A DNA stretch of 52,388 bases from Amphibacillus sp. MSJ-3 (GCF_018919165.1 NZ_JAHLQM010000019.1:1-52388), one strand, 5' to 3'. Positions 36,263 through 46,680 are shown, counted from the first letter of the stretch. Numbers and translations: made by a program. The notes: generated by a model not told the origin, from the sequence alone.

Positions 36263-38257
36263 ATGGAAGTAAATGAATACCTTGATGTTTTTATTGAGGA
36301 AAGTAAAGAACATATCCAATCTTTAAATGACCATTTATTAGAATTAGAGAAAAGCCCCGAGAACATCGAAATCATCAATGAAATATTTAGATCTGCTCAT
36401 ACCTTAAAAGGGATGTCCGCAACTATGGGGTATCAGGACTTAGCTAATTTAACACATAATATGGAGAATGTTCTTGATGCCGTGCGAAATAGAAAATTGA
36501 CACTAAATGTTGATACGATTGATGTTATTTTTAATGCTGTTGATGCTTTAGAATCAATGGTATTTGATATTATTGATGGTGGTGAAGGAAAAAAGGATGT
36601 TACCAATCTAGTTAGGAAACTAGATGCTATTGAAAATGGAGAGCTGAATGTCTCGAATTCATCAAGTGAGACAAAAGCATCTGTTAGTGAAGTTAGCAAT
36701 ATTCAAGAAGGATTAGATCAATTTGAATTAACTGTTCTACAACAATCTAAAGAAAGAGGCTTCAATAATTATCAAGTCACTGTGCAATTACAAGAAAGCT
36801 GTCTCTTAAAGGCGGCCCGCGTTTATATGGTTTTTGAAATTTTTGAACAAATTGGTGAAGTCATTAAATCAACACCATCCGTAACTGAATTGGAGAATGA
36901 GAATTTCGGATATAAATTTACAGTTATTCTTGTCACAAAAGATATGGCTGATGCTGTCGAGCAAAAAATTATGAAAGTCTCAGAAATTGAAAAAGTAACA
37001 GTGAGTGAACTAGAAATCAGTCAAAATAATGGTGGCATTGAATCCCAAACAGATGAGGCTGAAGAAGGTGCAGTTAAAAAGGAAAAGGCAAAATCACATC
37101 AGCACCTAACAAGTAAAACGATCCGGGTTAATATTGATCGACTGGATACACTGATGAATTTATTTGAAGAATTAGTGACAGATAGAGGAAGACTTGAACA
37201 AATTGCAAATACCTTACGAAATAGTGAGCTTCAAGAAACAGTTGAACGAATAACACGAATTTCAGGTGATTTACAAAATATTATTTTAAATATGCGAATG
37301 GTTCCAATTGATCAAGTATTCAATCGTTTCCCAAGAATGGTCCGTCAGCTAACAAGAGATTTAAATAAAGATGTTGAGCTACAAATAATTGGAGCTGAAA
37401 CTGAACTTGATCGTACCGTAATTGACGAAATAGGAGATCCTCTTGTTCATCTTATTCGTAATGCATTAGATCATGGAATTGAGACGCCAGAGGTGCGTAA
37501 GGCAAATGGTAAATCTGAAAAAGGGATATTAAAATTAAGTGCTTATCATAGTGGGAACCATGTGTTTATTGAAATATCAGATGATGGTGCTGGAATTAAC
37601 CGCGATAAAGTCTTAGCTAAAGCAATAGCTAATGGTTTAGCAACAAAAGAACAAGCCGCTCATTTCACAGACCAGCAAGTCTACCATTTAATTATGGAAA
37701 GTGGTTTTTCAACAGCTGATCAGATATCTGATATTTCTGGGCGAGGTGTCGGTCTGGATGTAGTTAAGAATACGATTGAATCACTAGGTGGATCAATTTC
37801 AATTGATTCTGACTTTGGAAATGGTTCAACATTCTTAATTAAACTACCTTTAACTTTATCTATTATTTCGGTAATGTTAACAGAAGTACAGGATGAAAAA
37901 TATGGGATTCCACTATCCTCAATTATTGAAACTGCCATTGTACATAAAGACGAGGTTATGTCAGCTCATAATAAACAAGTGATAGATTTTAGAGGAAAGG
38001 TTGTCCCACTTGTTTCATTGCAGAAAGTATTTGACGTTCCTGGTGAAGGAGAAACGGGAGATTATTATTCGGTTGTTATTATTCGACAAGGTGATAAAAT
38101 GACCGGCTTGATCGTTGATTCATTTATTGGGCAACAAGAAGTTGTACTAAAATCACTTGGAAATTATTTAACGGATATTTTCGCCATTTCAGGAGCTACA
38201 ATACTGGGTGATGGACAAGTTGCCTTGATTGTTGATACGAATGCATTAATTAAATAG
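36263..38257 (+). CDS. cheA: Chemotaxis histidine kinase CheA
   Basis: Receptor-coupled kinase that phosphorylates CheY and CheB. The 664-residue protein has the P1 phosphotransfer domain with His46 (FRSAHTLKGMSATMG), a P2 region, the P3 dimerisation helices (TLMNLFEELVTDRGRLEQI), the P4 ATPase with N box LIRNALDHGIE, G boxes DDGAGIN and GRGVGLDVV, and the C-terminal CheW-like P5 domain. The ATG at 36263 follows AGAGGTGAA; a TTG nine bases upstream is in frame but less likely. Confidence 0.98.
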   Translation: MEVNEYLDVFIEESKEHIQSLNDHLLELEKSPENIEIINEIFRSAHTLKGMSATMGYQDLANLTHNMENVLDAVRNRKLTLNVDTIDVIFNAVDALESMVFDIIDGGEGKKDVTNLVRKLDAIENGELNVSNSSSETKASVSEVSNIQEGLDQFELTVLQQSKERGFNNYQVTVQLQESCLLKAARVYMVFEIFEQIGEVIKSTPSVTELENENFGYKFTVILVTKDMADAVEQKIMKVSEIEKVTVSELEISQNNGGIESQTDEAEEGAVKKEKAKSHQHLTSKTIRVNIDRLDTLMNLFEELVTDRGRLEQIANTLRNSELQETVERITRISGDLQNIILNMRMVPIDQVFNRFPRMVRQLTRDLNKDVELQIIGAETELDRTVIDEIGDPLVHLIRNALDHGIETPEVRKANGKSEKGILKLSAYHSGNHVFIEISDDGAGINRDKVLAKAIANGLATKEQAAHFTDQQVYHLIMESGFSTADQISDISGRGVGLDVVKNTIESLGGSISIDSDFGNGSTFLIKLPLTLSIISVMLTEVQDEKYGIPLSSIIETAIVHKDEVMSAHNKQVIDFRGKVVPLVSLQKVFDVPGEGETGDYYSVVIIRQGDKMTGLIVDSFIGQQEVVLKSLGNYLTDIFAISGATILGDGQVALIVDTNALIK

Positions 38258-38274
38258 TAGGGGAGGTCATCTCA

Positions 38275-38754
38275 ATGGTTGAGACTACAAGAGAAAGTGT
38301 TAAGTCTATTGTATTTCAATTAAATGATGAAGAATATGCTATGCCTGTTGAGCTAGTTGGGGCAATTGAACGGATGATGCATATCACGCGGATACCAGGG
38401 ACACCTGATTTTGTCAAAGGTGTTTTTAATCTACGTGGTGTTGTGACACCTTTGATTGATTTAAGATTGCGTTTTGGTTTCGAAGAACAAGAATATACCG
38501 ATAGTACCCGAACAATTATTATTCATCATCAGAATATGGATGTTGGTTTAATTGTTGATGCAGCCTATGATGTTGTTGATATTCCGATCGATTCTATTGA
38601 ACCGGCACCAGAAGTGGTGGGCACTGTGCAGATTGATTATATCGATGGTGTGGCTAAATTCGGAGATCGGTTACTTATTTTATTAAACATCGATGAAATT
38701 CTAACTAAGAGTGCTTTAGAAGTTCACTTTGATAATAAAGAGAAGCTGGTGTGA
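38275..38754 (+). CDS. cheW: Chemotaxis coupling protein CheW
   Basis: Adaptor that links CheA to chemoreceptors in the signalling array. The 159-residue protein is a single CheW domain with the family core ITRIPGTPDFVKGVFNLRG, VVTPLIDLRLRFG and a C-terminal YIDGVAKFGDRLLILLNIDE. GGGGAGG precedes the ATG. The end overlaps the first possible start of cheC. Confidence 0.97.
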   Translation: MVETTRESVKSIVFQLNDEEYAMPVELVGAIERMMHITRIPGTPDFVKGVFNLRGVVTPLIDLRLRFGFEEQEYTDSTRTIIIHHQNMDVGLIVDAAYDVVDIPIDSIEPAPEVVGTVQIDYIDGVAKFGDRLLILLNIDEILTKSALEVHFDNKEKLV

Positions 38755-38756
38755 GT

Positions 38757-39392
38757 ATGTCATTTATTGATTCATTATCAGATGATCAATTAGATGCCTT
38801 AAAAGAAGTGGGGAATATTGGGTCGGGAAATGCGGCAACATCACTATCAATGCTGTTAGGTTGCAAAATTGATATGAAAATACCGGCTATACGTATTGTT
38901 GATTATAATGAGATGATGGATTTAGTTGGCGGTGCCGAGACAATTATTGTCTCTGTATTCTTGCGCATCGAAGGAGATACACCAGGCAATATGTTTTTTG
39001 TTTTAACTCCCGAAGAAGCAAGTCATTTTGTCAAACAGATGACCGATCGACCTAATTTTTCAGTTCTAGAAACACCATGTGATGAGATGGCATTTTCAGC
39101 TTTACAAGAGGCAGGGAATATCTTAGCCGGTTCTTATTTATCGGCCTTATCAGATTTTATTGAACTTTCAATACAGCCATCCGTCCCCATTTTGACGATC
39201 GATATGGCTGGTGCGATATTAGCTGAGGGTTTAATGGAACTTTCTCAAGTGAGTGATTATGCCATTATAATCGAAACAATTATTGATTATCATGGTGAGA
39301 ATAAACAACAAATCAAAGGACACTTCTTTTTGTTGCCAGATCCAGATTCTTTCTCAAAAATTTTTAATAAATTAGGTGTGGCAGATCAGTGA
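38757..39392 (+). CDS. cheC: CheY-P phosphatase CheC
   Basis: Phosphatase of CheY-P and partner of CheD in Bacillus-type adaptation. About 211 residues, with two active-site helices ([20 protein letters not shown] and [19 protein letters not shown]), each with the Glu and Asn pair of the CheC/FliY/CheX family. A GTG at 38751 is in frame two codons upstream of the ATG at 38757; either could serve. It overlaps cheD by four bases. Confidence 0.96.
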   Translation: MSFIDSLSDDQLDALKEVGNIGSGNAATSLSMLLGCKIDMKIPAIRIVDYNEMMDLVGGAETIIVSVFLRIEGDTPGNMFFVLTPEEASHFVKQMTDRPNFSVLETPCDEMAFSALQEAGNILAGSYLSALSDFIELSIQPSVPILTIDMAGAILAEGLMELSQVSDYAIIIETIIDYHGENKQQIKGHFFLLPDPDSFSKIFNKLGVADQ

Positions 39393-39889
39393 AAGTCTTA
39401 GAATGTAAAGTAATTAAGGTAGGGATTGCCGATTTAAAATTTGTCAAAGCACCAAATACAATTAGAACATCAGGATTGGGATCATGTGTAGGTGTGGTTG
39501 TCTACGATACTGCAATGGGAATTGCCGGTATGGCGCATGTCATGTTACCAGATTCTAAATCAGCTAAGAAGTTGAATTTTAACCAATACAAATATGCCGA
39601 TACAGTTCTTCCAATATTAATTGAAACCTTAATAAATGATGGTGCAAGAAAGTTTGCCCTAAAAGCAAAAATTGCTGGTGGGGCACAAATGTTTTCTTTT
39701 AGTTCGAAAAATGACATGCTCCGAGTTGGTGAACGAAATGTTGAAGCGGTAAAGAGAATTCTTGAAGAATATCGTATCCCTATTATTGCCGAAGATGTGT
39801 ATGGGAGTAGTGGGCGAACAATCGAGTTCTCTCCAGAAACATCTGAGCTTCATATCCGAACAGTCAGTCAAGCCACAAAGGTAGTATAG
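39389..39889 (+). CDS. cheD: Chemoreceptor glutamine deamidase CheD
   Basis: Deamidates glutamines on chemoreceptors and stimulates CheC. The 166-residue protein has the catalytic Cys in [14 protein letters not shown] and the His in [12 protein letters not shown], with the conserved KIAGGAQMF and [10 protein letters not shown]. The start is GTG overlapping the cheC stop. It ends 63 bases before sigD. Confidence 0.97.
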   Translation: MKVLECKVIKVGIADLKFVKAPNTIRTSGLGSCVGVVVYDTAMGIAGMAHVMLPDSKSAKKLNFNQYKYADTVLPILIETLINDGARKFALKAKIAGGAQMFSFSSKNDMLRVGERNVEAVKRILEEYRIPIIAEDVYGSSGRTIEFSPETSELHIRTVSQATKVV

Positions 39890-39952
39890 TCTATATTTTA
39901 TTGCTAAATAAATGAGTTAGTTATCAAATAATAATGAAAGCGGGGTGATTGG

Positions 39953-40711
39953 ATGGTAGTTAAAGAGAAGGCAATCGATCAACTTTGGGAAAAATGGACA
40001 GAACAGAAAGATGCAGAAATAACCAATCAACTCGTTGAACATTATTTATACCTAGTTGATTATCACACTCAACGTATTTCTAGTCATCTACCTAGTAATA
40101 TTCAGCGTGACGAAATAAGAAGTTTGGGGTTATTTGGATTATATGATGCTTTGCAGAAGTTTGACTATGAGCGAGAATTGAAGTTTGATACTTATGCCTC
40201 TTTCAGAATTCGTGGAGCAATTATGGATGGATTAAGAAAAGAAGACTGGCTTCCTAGATCAACAAGAGAGAGGGCCAAAAAGATAGAGCAAGCATCTAAT
40301 GAATTAACTCAACAGCTGCAAAGAAAGCCAAGTTCGGAGGAGATTGCCAATTTTTTAAAGATCTCAACTGACGAAGTAGAAACAAGCTATAAAGATGTCC
40401 TTTTCGCTAACTTATTATCAATTGAACAAAAATCTGGTGATGATTCAGACGATCATAGAGAAGGTATTGGATATAAAATTATTGATAATAAACAACTATC
40501 GCCAGAAGAACAACTCTTACAGGAAGAAGATTATTCAGAATTAGCAGAGTCTATAAAAAAGTTAAATAGAAATGAACAATTGGTTATTAGTTTATTTTAT
40601 CAAGAAGAATTAACATTTACTGAGATTGGACAGGTCCTTTCTTTAACGACATCACGAATTTCTCAAATTCATAAACAGGCAATCTTCAAGTTGAAAGAAG
40701 CACTATCATAA
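39953..40711 (+). CDS. sigD: RNA polymerase sigma factor SigD (FliA)
   Basis: Sigma-28 factor for late flagellar, chemotaxis and autolysin genes. The 252-residue protein has region 2 (IRSLGLFGLYDALQKFDYER, FDTYASFRIRGAIMDGLRKE), region 3 (LPRSTRERAKKIEQA), and region 4 with a helix-turn-helix (LTFTEIGQVLSLTTSRISQI). GCGGGGTGATT precedes the ATG. As the distal gene of a very long operon its level depends on read-through, a known control point in Bacillus subtilis. No flgM is in this window. Confidence 0.97.
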   Translation: MVVKEKAIDQLWEKWTEQKDAEITNQLVEHYLYLVDYHTQRISSHLPSNIQRDEIRSLGLFGLYDALQKFDYERELKFDTYASFRIRGAIMDGLRKEDWLPRSTRERAKKIEQASNELTQQLQRKPSSEEIANFLKISTDEVETSYKDVLFANLLSIEQKSGDDSDDHREGIGYKIIDNKQLSPEEQLLQEEDYSELAESIKKLNRNEQLVISLFYQEELTFTEIGQVLSLTTSRISQIHKQAIFKLKEALS

Positions 40712-40974
40712 ATTAGAAGTCACATATCAATGAATAGAATTACCCCACCTTAACTGGCTATAGACATCCTTTAAAGAACTTCTGAGAAAGTGCTGAATGG
40801 ATAAGTAGAAGATAAAGGTTAGAAAAGCCCGATGATTCATCGAGATCGTCCTAACAAAAGGGAATAGTTAATCCGTTAAGGAAGGAAGCGATTACTAATA
40901 TTATGTATGAGCTTCAAAAAAAATTAATCATTATTGATTTCAATGAGACTTCACCAAAAAAAGGAGAATGATTG
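40712..40974. other. sigD-fapA intergenic region with nested hairpin
   Basis: These 263 bases hold no gene. A nested inverted repeat, GTTAG (40818-40822) with CTAAC (40851-40855), encloses CGATG / CATCG (40830-40834 with 40838-40842). A small TTAA tccg TTAA repeat follows. No T run follows, so it is not a standard terminator. Confidence 0.4.
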
Positions 40975-42345
40975 ATGTTAGATTTAAATGATTATTTTAC
41001 ATTGCTTGTATCCGAGGATCAAATGATCGCATCCATTCAAATACTTGATGAATATAGTGTGGGGGATTTTACCGAACAAGACCTTATTAATTGGTTGAAA
41101 AGTATGAAGGTGACTTATGGGTTAAATGAAGAGACAATAAAAAAAGTTATTAGTCAATCTGATTCATCAATGTTTCCGATGAATATTGCAGAAGGGAAAG
41201 AACCGAGGCACGGCGTTGATGGTACAATTGATTTTGTTTGTGATCGTGATGATTATTTTAAAATAGATGAAAAAAGAGATTTTCGTGATATTAAGAGGAT
41301 TCCCTCATTGGAGATAGATGAAAAAATTGCAATCGTTACAGATCCAATTGATGGCAAGGTAGGATATAATATCTTCGGTAAAAAACTACCAGCTAAAAGG
41401 GCACGACCAGTAAAAATGAAGGCAGGAAAGAATGTCCTTTTTAATAAAGAGGAAAATACTTTTTATTCAACAGTAGCTGGAAAATTAAGTGTAACAGGTA
41501 GTCAAATTCATGTGCATAATACATACGAGATCAATGAAGACCTTTCAATGAAAACAGGAAACATTAATTTTATTGGTTCTGTTATTATTCGGGGAAATGT
41601 TCCTGCGGGCTATCGAGTTGAGGCTGAAGGAGACATTCACATTTTTGGTTTAGTTGAGGCAAGTCTGATTAAGGCATCTGGAAATGTCACAATAACTGAG
41701 GGAATTGCAGGACTAAAAAAAGGAAGGATTTATGCTGGTGGAGATGTCAAAATTGGTTATATTAATCAGGCTAAGGTAGAAGCGGAGAATAATATTATCG
41801 TCCAAAATTCAATTATGCATAGCAATTGTGTTGCTAAAGAGCATATCTATTGTCATTCGGGTAGTATCATTGGAGGGGTTTGCTCTGCCGGAAAGACAAT
41901 CCAAGCAAATGAAGTCGGTAATAAAATGGATACGAAAACTGAAATATCAATTAGTGTTGATCAAGAACAGTTTCAACAAGAAAACTATTATAATGCAGCA
42001 AGAAAAACACTAATTAATGAATTAGATAAACTAAAAAGATTAGGTGATAATCTTGCGAGAAAATCAAAATCAGAGCATGGTTTATCATCAAAAGAACGGA
42101 TTTTACTTTTAAAGCAAAGAAACACGATGAAGGTTACAAAAAGTAAACTCGATAAAATTGAAGAACAAATAGAATCGCTTAAGGTACAGATTGGTGATGA
42201 AGACAAAGCACGATTAATTGTCAAAAAGATCATTTATCCAAATGTAGATCTTCGATTTGGTAAATATCAGATAACAACGGATCGGACTTACAAGTATACT
42301 CAGGTTTATATCGATGATGGAGAAATTAAAATAAATTCTCTTTAA
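40975..42345 (+). CDS. fapA: DUF342 / FapA-type protein
   Basis: A 456-residue protein of the DUF342 family. The N-terminal part ends near residue 150 (IDGKVGYNIFGKKLPAKRAR). A right-handed beta-helix follows, seen as repeated short Gly/Val turns (GSVIIRGNVPAGYRVEAEGD, IHIFGLVEASLIKASGNVTI, GRIYAGGDVKIGYINQAKVE). A coiled coil (about 350-410) precedes a short C-terminal beta region. AAGGAGAATG supports the start. Members near flagellar genes have been linked to polar flagellar assembly in Vibrio; the role in Bacillaceae is not settled. It follows sigD after a 263-base gap. Confidence 0.85.
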   Translation: MLDLNDYFTLLVSEDQMIASIQILDEYSVGDFTEQDLINWLKSMKVTYGLNEETIKKVISQSDSSMFPMNIAEGKEPRHGVDGTIDFVCDRDDYFKIDEKRDFRDIKRIPSLEIDEKIAIVTDPIDGKVGYNIFGKKLPAKRARPVKMKAGKNVLFNKEENTFYSTVAGKLSVTGSQIHVHNTYEINEDLSMKTGNINFIGSVIIRGNVPAGYRVEAEGDIHIFGLVEASLIKASGNVTITEGIAGLKKGRIYAGGDVKIGYINQAKVEAENNIIVQNSIMHSNCVAKEHIYCHSGSIIGGVCSAGKTIQANEVGNKMDTKTEISISVDQEQFQQENYYNAARKTLINELDKLKRLGDNLARKSKSEHGLSSKERILLLKQRNTMKVTKSKLDKIEEQIESLKVQIGDEDKARLIVKKIIYPNVDLRFGKYQITTDRTYKYTQVYIDDGEIKINSL

Positions 42346-42366
42346 AGTTGGAAGGATGTGTTCATT

Positions 42367-42678
42367 GTGAGTTGGAAAGCCGTTGAGATGCAAGTTGCTT
42401 TGCCACGAACTCAAGATGCAGGCCGAATACAAGAACAAATTCAACAACGCGGGCAATTTATGCAAGATATTATTTCGCAGGCCCAATTGCAATCAGAAGA
42501 AACAAAACGTAGAACAATCTCAGATTTAGAACGAAGCTATCAATTAAAAAATGATAAAGCTAATAAGGAAAAATCCAAGCACGATGGTAAACCGATTTCG
42601 AAGAAAGATAAGCAAACAGAGTATCAGATGAAGGTAGATCATCCGTATCTGGGAAAAAGAATTGATATCAACAGTTAA
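42367..42678 (+). CDS. Conserved hypothetical protein in the sigD-swrB interval
   Basis: About 103 residues, highly charged and Gln/Lys-rich, beginning MSWKAVEMQVALPRTQDAG and IQEQIQQRGQ, then a helix of alternating charged residues and a short end DHPYLGKRIDI. There is no membrane segment or known domain. Similar small proteins sit beside the DUF342 gene in related Bacillaceae as I recall; the function is unknown. The GTG at 42367 is preferred, with GGAAGG upstream; a GTG at 42358 is in frame. Confidence 0.7.
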   Translation: MSWKAVEMQVALPRTQDAGRIQEQIQQRGQFMQDIISQAQLQSEETKRRTISDLERSYQLKNDKANKEKSKHDGKPISKKDKQTEYQMKVDHPYLGKRIDINS

Positions 42679-42691
42679 GAGGGATTAAGAG

Positions 42692-43153
42692 ATGATTTAT
42701 TTAATATTGATCAGTTTTCTGATCCATGTCATAACATTGGTGATGATTAAACAGTTAAAAGAAAAACTTAATCAACCACGTGAAGATAAAGAAGTGCTAG
42801 CTCAGCAGCAAAAGCAAATCGAGGATCTTTTAGCCGTATATTTGCTTGAAATAAGAGAAGAAAATGAAAAATTAATCGATATAATTAACCGAAGCCATCA
42901 AGAAACATCATCACATCTTGAAACGGAAGATAGACCAATCGAAGCTGAATTAGATTTAACAGCCGATAAGTATCAAGATTATCAACCGATTGTACCAGAC
43001 GATCGAGAAGATATTATTGAGCAATCATTTGTGGCCCAGGTGCTTTCTTTATATGAAAAAGGTGATACACCTGAGGTAATCGCAAAAAAATTAAATCGAG
43101 GCAAAACGGAAATTGAACTATTGATCAAATTTCATCAAAGTAAAAAGAAATAA
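42692..43153 (+). CDS. swrB: Swarming regulator SwrB-like protein (DUF6115)
   Basis: A 153-residue membrane-anchored protein. The N-terminal segment MIYLILISFLIHVITLVMI spans the membrane, a coiled coil (about 20-75, KQLKEKLNQPREDKEVLAQQ) follows, then an acidic linker. A conserved C-terminal helical unit (VLSLYEKGDTPEVIAKKLNR, GKTEIELLIKFH) resembles a helix-turn-helix. Architecture and position between sigD and rpsB match Bacillus subtilis SwrB, which promotes FliM/FliY-dependent export activation. It is followed by a promoter for rpsB. Confidence 0.85.
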   Translation: MIYLILISFLIHVITLVMIKQLKEKLNQPREDKEVLAQQQKQIEDLLAVYLLEIREENEKLIDIINRSHQETSSHLETEDRPIEAELDLTADKYQDYQPIVPDDREDIIEQSFVAQVLSLYEKGDTPEVIAKKLNRGKTEIELLIKFHQSKKK

Positions 43154-43172
43154 ATCTAGCTAAAATAATTCC

Positions 43173-43201
43173 TTGCCTGTCACACTTCATTGTGGTATAG
43201 T
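43173..43201 (+). promoter_or_regulatory. SigA promoter of rpsB
   Basis: TTGCCT (43173-43178), a 17-base spacer and TATAGT (43196-43201), preceded by TGG as an extended -10. It gives a leader of about 120 bases containing a small GTGTTAATTACAC hairpin. Confidence 0.7.
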
Positions 43202-43326
43202 TACTTGTGGTGTTAATTACACACGCTTATGGATAATAGAAAGGGTGCTAATGAACAAGATTTGTTAGTTTTTCTATCAATATGAAATAAGCGGAGGAAA
43301 AAAACCAAATTAGGAGGAAAGTTAAG

Positions 43327-44085
43327 ATGGCTGTTATTTCAATGAAACAATTGCTTGAAGCTGGTGTACATTTCGGACATCAAACACGTCGTTGGAATCC
43401 AAAAATGAAGAAATACATTTTTACGGAAAGAAACGGCATTTATATTATTGACTTACAAAAAACTGTGAAAAAGGTTGATGAAGCGTATAACTTCATCAGA
43501 GAAGTTGCAGAAAACGGTGGTACTGTATTATTTGTGGGTACCAAAAAACAAGCCCAAGAATCGATCAAAGAAGAAGCGATCCGTTCTGGACAATATTACA
43601 TTAACCAACGCTGGCTAGGTGGTACACTTACTAACTTTGGTACAATCCGTAAACGTATTGACCGATTGAAAGATATCGAACGTATGGAAGAGGATGGTAC
43701 ATTTGATGTATTACCTAAAAAAGAAACAGTTGAATTATTAAAGGAAAAAGATCGTTTAGTTAAGTTTTTAGGTGGTATTAAAGACATGAAAACCATCCCA
43801 GATGCGTTATTCATTGTCGATCCACGTAAAGAACGTATTGCTGTAGCAGAAGCAAATAAATTAAATATTCCTATCGTCGGAATTGTAGATACAAACTGTG
43901 ATCCTGATGAAATTGATTATGTTATCCCTGCAAACGATGATGCAATTCGCGCAGTTAAATTATTAACTGCAAAAATGGCTGATGCTATTTTAGAAGTTAA
44001 ACAGGGTGAAGAGACTGAAGAAGTAGAAGAAGTAGAAGCAACAGAAGAAGCGTCAACTGAAGATATTGCAGTTGAACAAGAATAA
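43327..44085 (+). CDS. rpsB: 30S ribosomal protein S2
   Basis: Binds the 16S rRNA near the head-platform junction and is needed for S1-type function and mRNA binding. The 252-residue protein has the signature [30 protein letters not shown] and [20 protein letters not shown]. The last 30 residues form an acidic tail ([16 protein letters not shown]) of low complexity. TTAGGAGGAAAG gives a strong ribosome site. A terminator-like hairpin separates it from tsf. Confidence 0.98.
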   Translation: MAVISMKQLLEAGVHFGHQTRRWNPKMKKYIFTERNGIYIIDLQKTVKKVDEAYNFIREVAENGGTVLFVGTKKQAQESIKEEAIRSGQYYINQRWLGGTLTNFGTIRKRIDRLKDIERMEEDGTFDVLPKKETVELLKEKDRLVKFLGGIKDMKTIPDALFIVDPRKERIAVAEANKLNIPIVGIVDTNCDPDEIDYVIPANDDAIRAVKLLTAKMADAILEVKQGEETEEVEEVEATEEASTEDIAVEQE

Positions 44086-44097
44086 CAAAGGTTACAG

Positions 44098-44130
44098 AGG
44101 TGATAAGAGGGGAACCTTTTATCACCTTTT
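44098..44130 (+). terminator. Terminator/attenuator between rpsB and tsf
   Basis: Inverted repeat AGGTGATAA / TTATCACCT (44098-44106 with 44119-44127) followed by TTT. It may set the S2 to EF-Ts ratio by partial termination. Confidence 0.75.
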
Positions 44131-44224
44131 CTACGATATTAGTGATATAAATCTTATTAAATATGTTAAAGACTAAGCTTGAAAAAGCATTTGTTTACTT
44201 AATCATAATAAGGAGGAAATTTAA

Positions 44225-45109
44225 ATGACAGTAACAGCAAGTATGGTAAAAGAATTGCGTGAAAAAACTGGTGCAGGAATGATGGATTGTAAGAAAGCTT
44301 TACAAGAAACAAATGGTGACATGGATAAAGCAAGTGATTATTTACGTGAAAAGGGAATTTCAAATGCAGCCAAGAAAGCAAACCGTATTGCTGCTGAAGG
44401 TGCTGCTTATACATTAATTGAAGGTAATACAGCTGTCTTACTAGAAGTGAACTGTGAGACAGACTTTGTGACGAAGAACGATCAATTTAAAGATCTTTTA
44501 CATGAGCTAGCAAAACATTTACTCTCAAATAAACCATCAAATGTAGAAGAAGCATTAAGTCAACCACTTAATGGTGACGGCGATACAGTTGAAACATTTA
44601 TTAATAAAAATGTTGCGACAATTGGTGAAAAAATCACTTTGCGTCGTTTTGTTATCGCGGAAAAAACAGATGCTGATGCTTTTGGAGCCTATATTCACAT
44701 GGGAGGTACAATTGGTGCCTTAACAGTAGTAGAGGGTACAACAGATGATGCCTTTGCAAAAGACATTGCTATGCATATCGCTGCGGTAAATCCTCGTTTT
44801 GTGTCACGTGATGCTGTTGATGCAGAAATAGTTGAAAAAGAAAGAGAAGTATTAAAACAACAAGCACTAAACGAAGGTAAACCGGAAAAAATTGTTGAAA
44901 AAATGGTTGAAGGTCGCCTGGGTAAATTCTTTGAAGAGATTTGTTTACTAGAACAAAATTTTGTCAAAGATCCAGATGTTAAAGTGAAAAAACTTATTGC
45001 CGATAAAGGGGCAACAATTCAAACATTTACACGTTACCAAGTAGGAGAAGGTATTGAAAAACGCGAAGAAAACTTTGCTGAAGAAGTACGCAACCAAATG
45101 AAAAACTAA
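44225..45109 (+). CDS. tsf: Elongation factor Ts
   Basis: Guanine nucleotide exchange factor for EF-Tu. The 294-residue protein has the UBA-like N-terminus [20 protein letters not shown], the core [18 protein letters not shown] and the C-terminal dimerisation part with RVG-type motif [29 protein letters not shown] precedes the ATG. It is flanked by terminators on both sides and could have its own start, but no convincing promoter was found in the 94 bases upstream. Confidence 0.98.
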   Translation: MTVTASMVKELREKTGAGMMDCKKALQETNGDMDKASDYLREKGISNAAKKANRIAAEGAAYTLIEGNTAVLLEVNCETDFVTKNDQFKDLLHELAKHLLSNKPSNVEEALSQPLNGDGDTVETFINKNVATIGEKITLRRFVIAEKTDADAFGAYIHMGGTIGALTVVEGTTDDAFAKDIAMHIAAVNPRFVSRDAVDAEIVEKEREVLKQQALNEGKPEKIVEKMVEGRLGKFFEEICLLEQNFVKDPDVKVKKLIADKGATIQTFTRYQVGEGIEKREENFAEEVRNQMKN

Positions 45110-45134
45110 ACTACTAAATGTAGCGGTAGTGTGG

Positions 45135-45160
45135 AAAGGGAGCACATCGTGTTCCCTTTT
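45135..45160 (+). terminator. Rho-independent terminator after tsf
   Basis: An 11-base stem AAAGGGAGCAC / GTGTTCCCTTT with a three-base loop (ATC) ends in TTTT, 26 bases past the stop. Confidence 0.88.
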
Positions 45161-45219
45161 CTTACACGATCTAATGTATAGCATTAATCACTTTTAAGAA
45201 AGGAACAGACTTAAATTTA

Positions 45220-45273
45220 GGAGACAAAAGATATATCTACAATTATCTCCTACTGAGTGAAGATTCACTATAT
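45220..45273 (-). repeat. Dispersed structured repeat, copy G (5' end fragment)
   Basis: On the minus strand it begins TATAGTGAATCTTCACTCAG, then TAGGAGA, and closes with TCTCC after a short AT-rich loop. The start is nearly identical to copy F at 35145-35168. All later modules are absent. It lies between the tsf terminator and the candidate pyrH promoter. Confidence 0.5.
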
Positions 45274-45282
45274 TGCAAAGAA

Positions 45283-46064
<782 letters not shown>

Positions 46065-46066
46065 AA

Positions 46067-46624
46067 ATGTCAGAAACAGTTATTAAAGATATTCGACAAA
46101 AAATGCAACAAGCAATTCAGTCTTTTTCTAAAAATTTAGCTACTGTTCGGGCAGGACGGGCCAATCCAGCTCTCCTCAATAGTGTATTCGTTGATTATTA
46201 TGGTGCACAAACACCTTTAAATCAATTAGCAACGATTACAGTACCTGAAGCCCGGCTATTGATGGTTACCCCATTTGATAAATCATCAATCGGTGATATT
46301 GAAAAAGGAATACAAAAGGCTGATTTAGGATTAGCTCCATCTAGTGATGGAAATGTCGTAAGGATTTCAATTCCACCATTAACTGAGGAGCGTCGTAAGG
46401 AACTCGTTAAGGTGGTAGGTAAATTTGCAGAAGAAGCTAAAATTCAAGTGCGAAATATAAGACGAGATGCAAACGATCAATTGAAAAAGGCAGAAAAAGA
46501 CGGCGATTTAACTGAAGATGATTTACGTCATGCACAAGACGATGTTCAAGCTGAAACTGATAAGTTTATTAATGAAATTGATTCTTTAGTAAAAGAAAAA
46601 GAAGCAGAAATTATGGAAGTGTGA
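46067..46624 (+). CDS. frr: Ribosome recycling factor
   Basis: Splits post-termination ribosomes together with EF-G. The 185-residue protein matches the Bacillus length and has the signature [17 protein letters not shown], the hinge region [20 protein letters not shown] and the C-terminal helix [20 protein letters not shown]. The ATG at 46067 is preferred, with AAAGGGG eight bases before it; an ATG at 46061 overlaps the pyrH stop but is too close to that site. A terminator follows. Confidence 0.98.
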   Translation: MSETVIKDIRQKMQQAIQSFSKNLATVRAGRANPALLNSVFVDYYGAQTPLNQLATITVPEARLLMVTPFDKSSIGDIEKGIQKADLGLAPSSDGNVVRISIPPLTEERRKELVKVVGKFAEEAKIQVRNIRRDANDQLKKAEKDGDLTEDDLRHAQDDVQAETDKFINEIDSLVKEKEAEIMEV

Positions 46625-46639
46625 TTTATGTAGAAGATG

Positions 46640-46680
46640 AGGTGTTACAAAAGATAGCTCTTTTGTTGCACCTTTTTCTT
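46640..46680 (+). terminator. Rho-independent terminator after frr
   Basis: Inverted repeat AGGTGTTACAAAAG / CTTTTGTTGCACCT with one G-U type position is followed by a T-rich run. Confidence 0.88.

Noticed and set aside
261-45273. CRISPR array or REP-like array
   Set aside because: The copies are dispersed, long and modular, with no regular spacers and no cas genes in the window.
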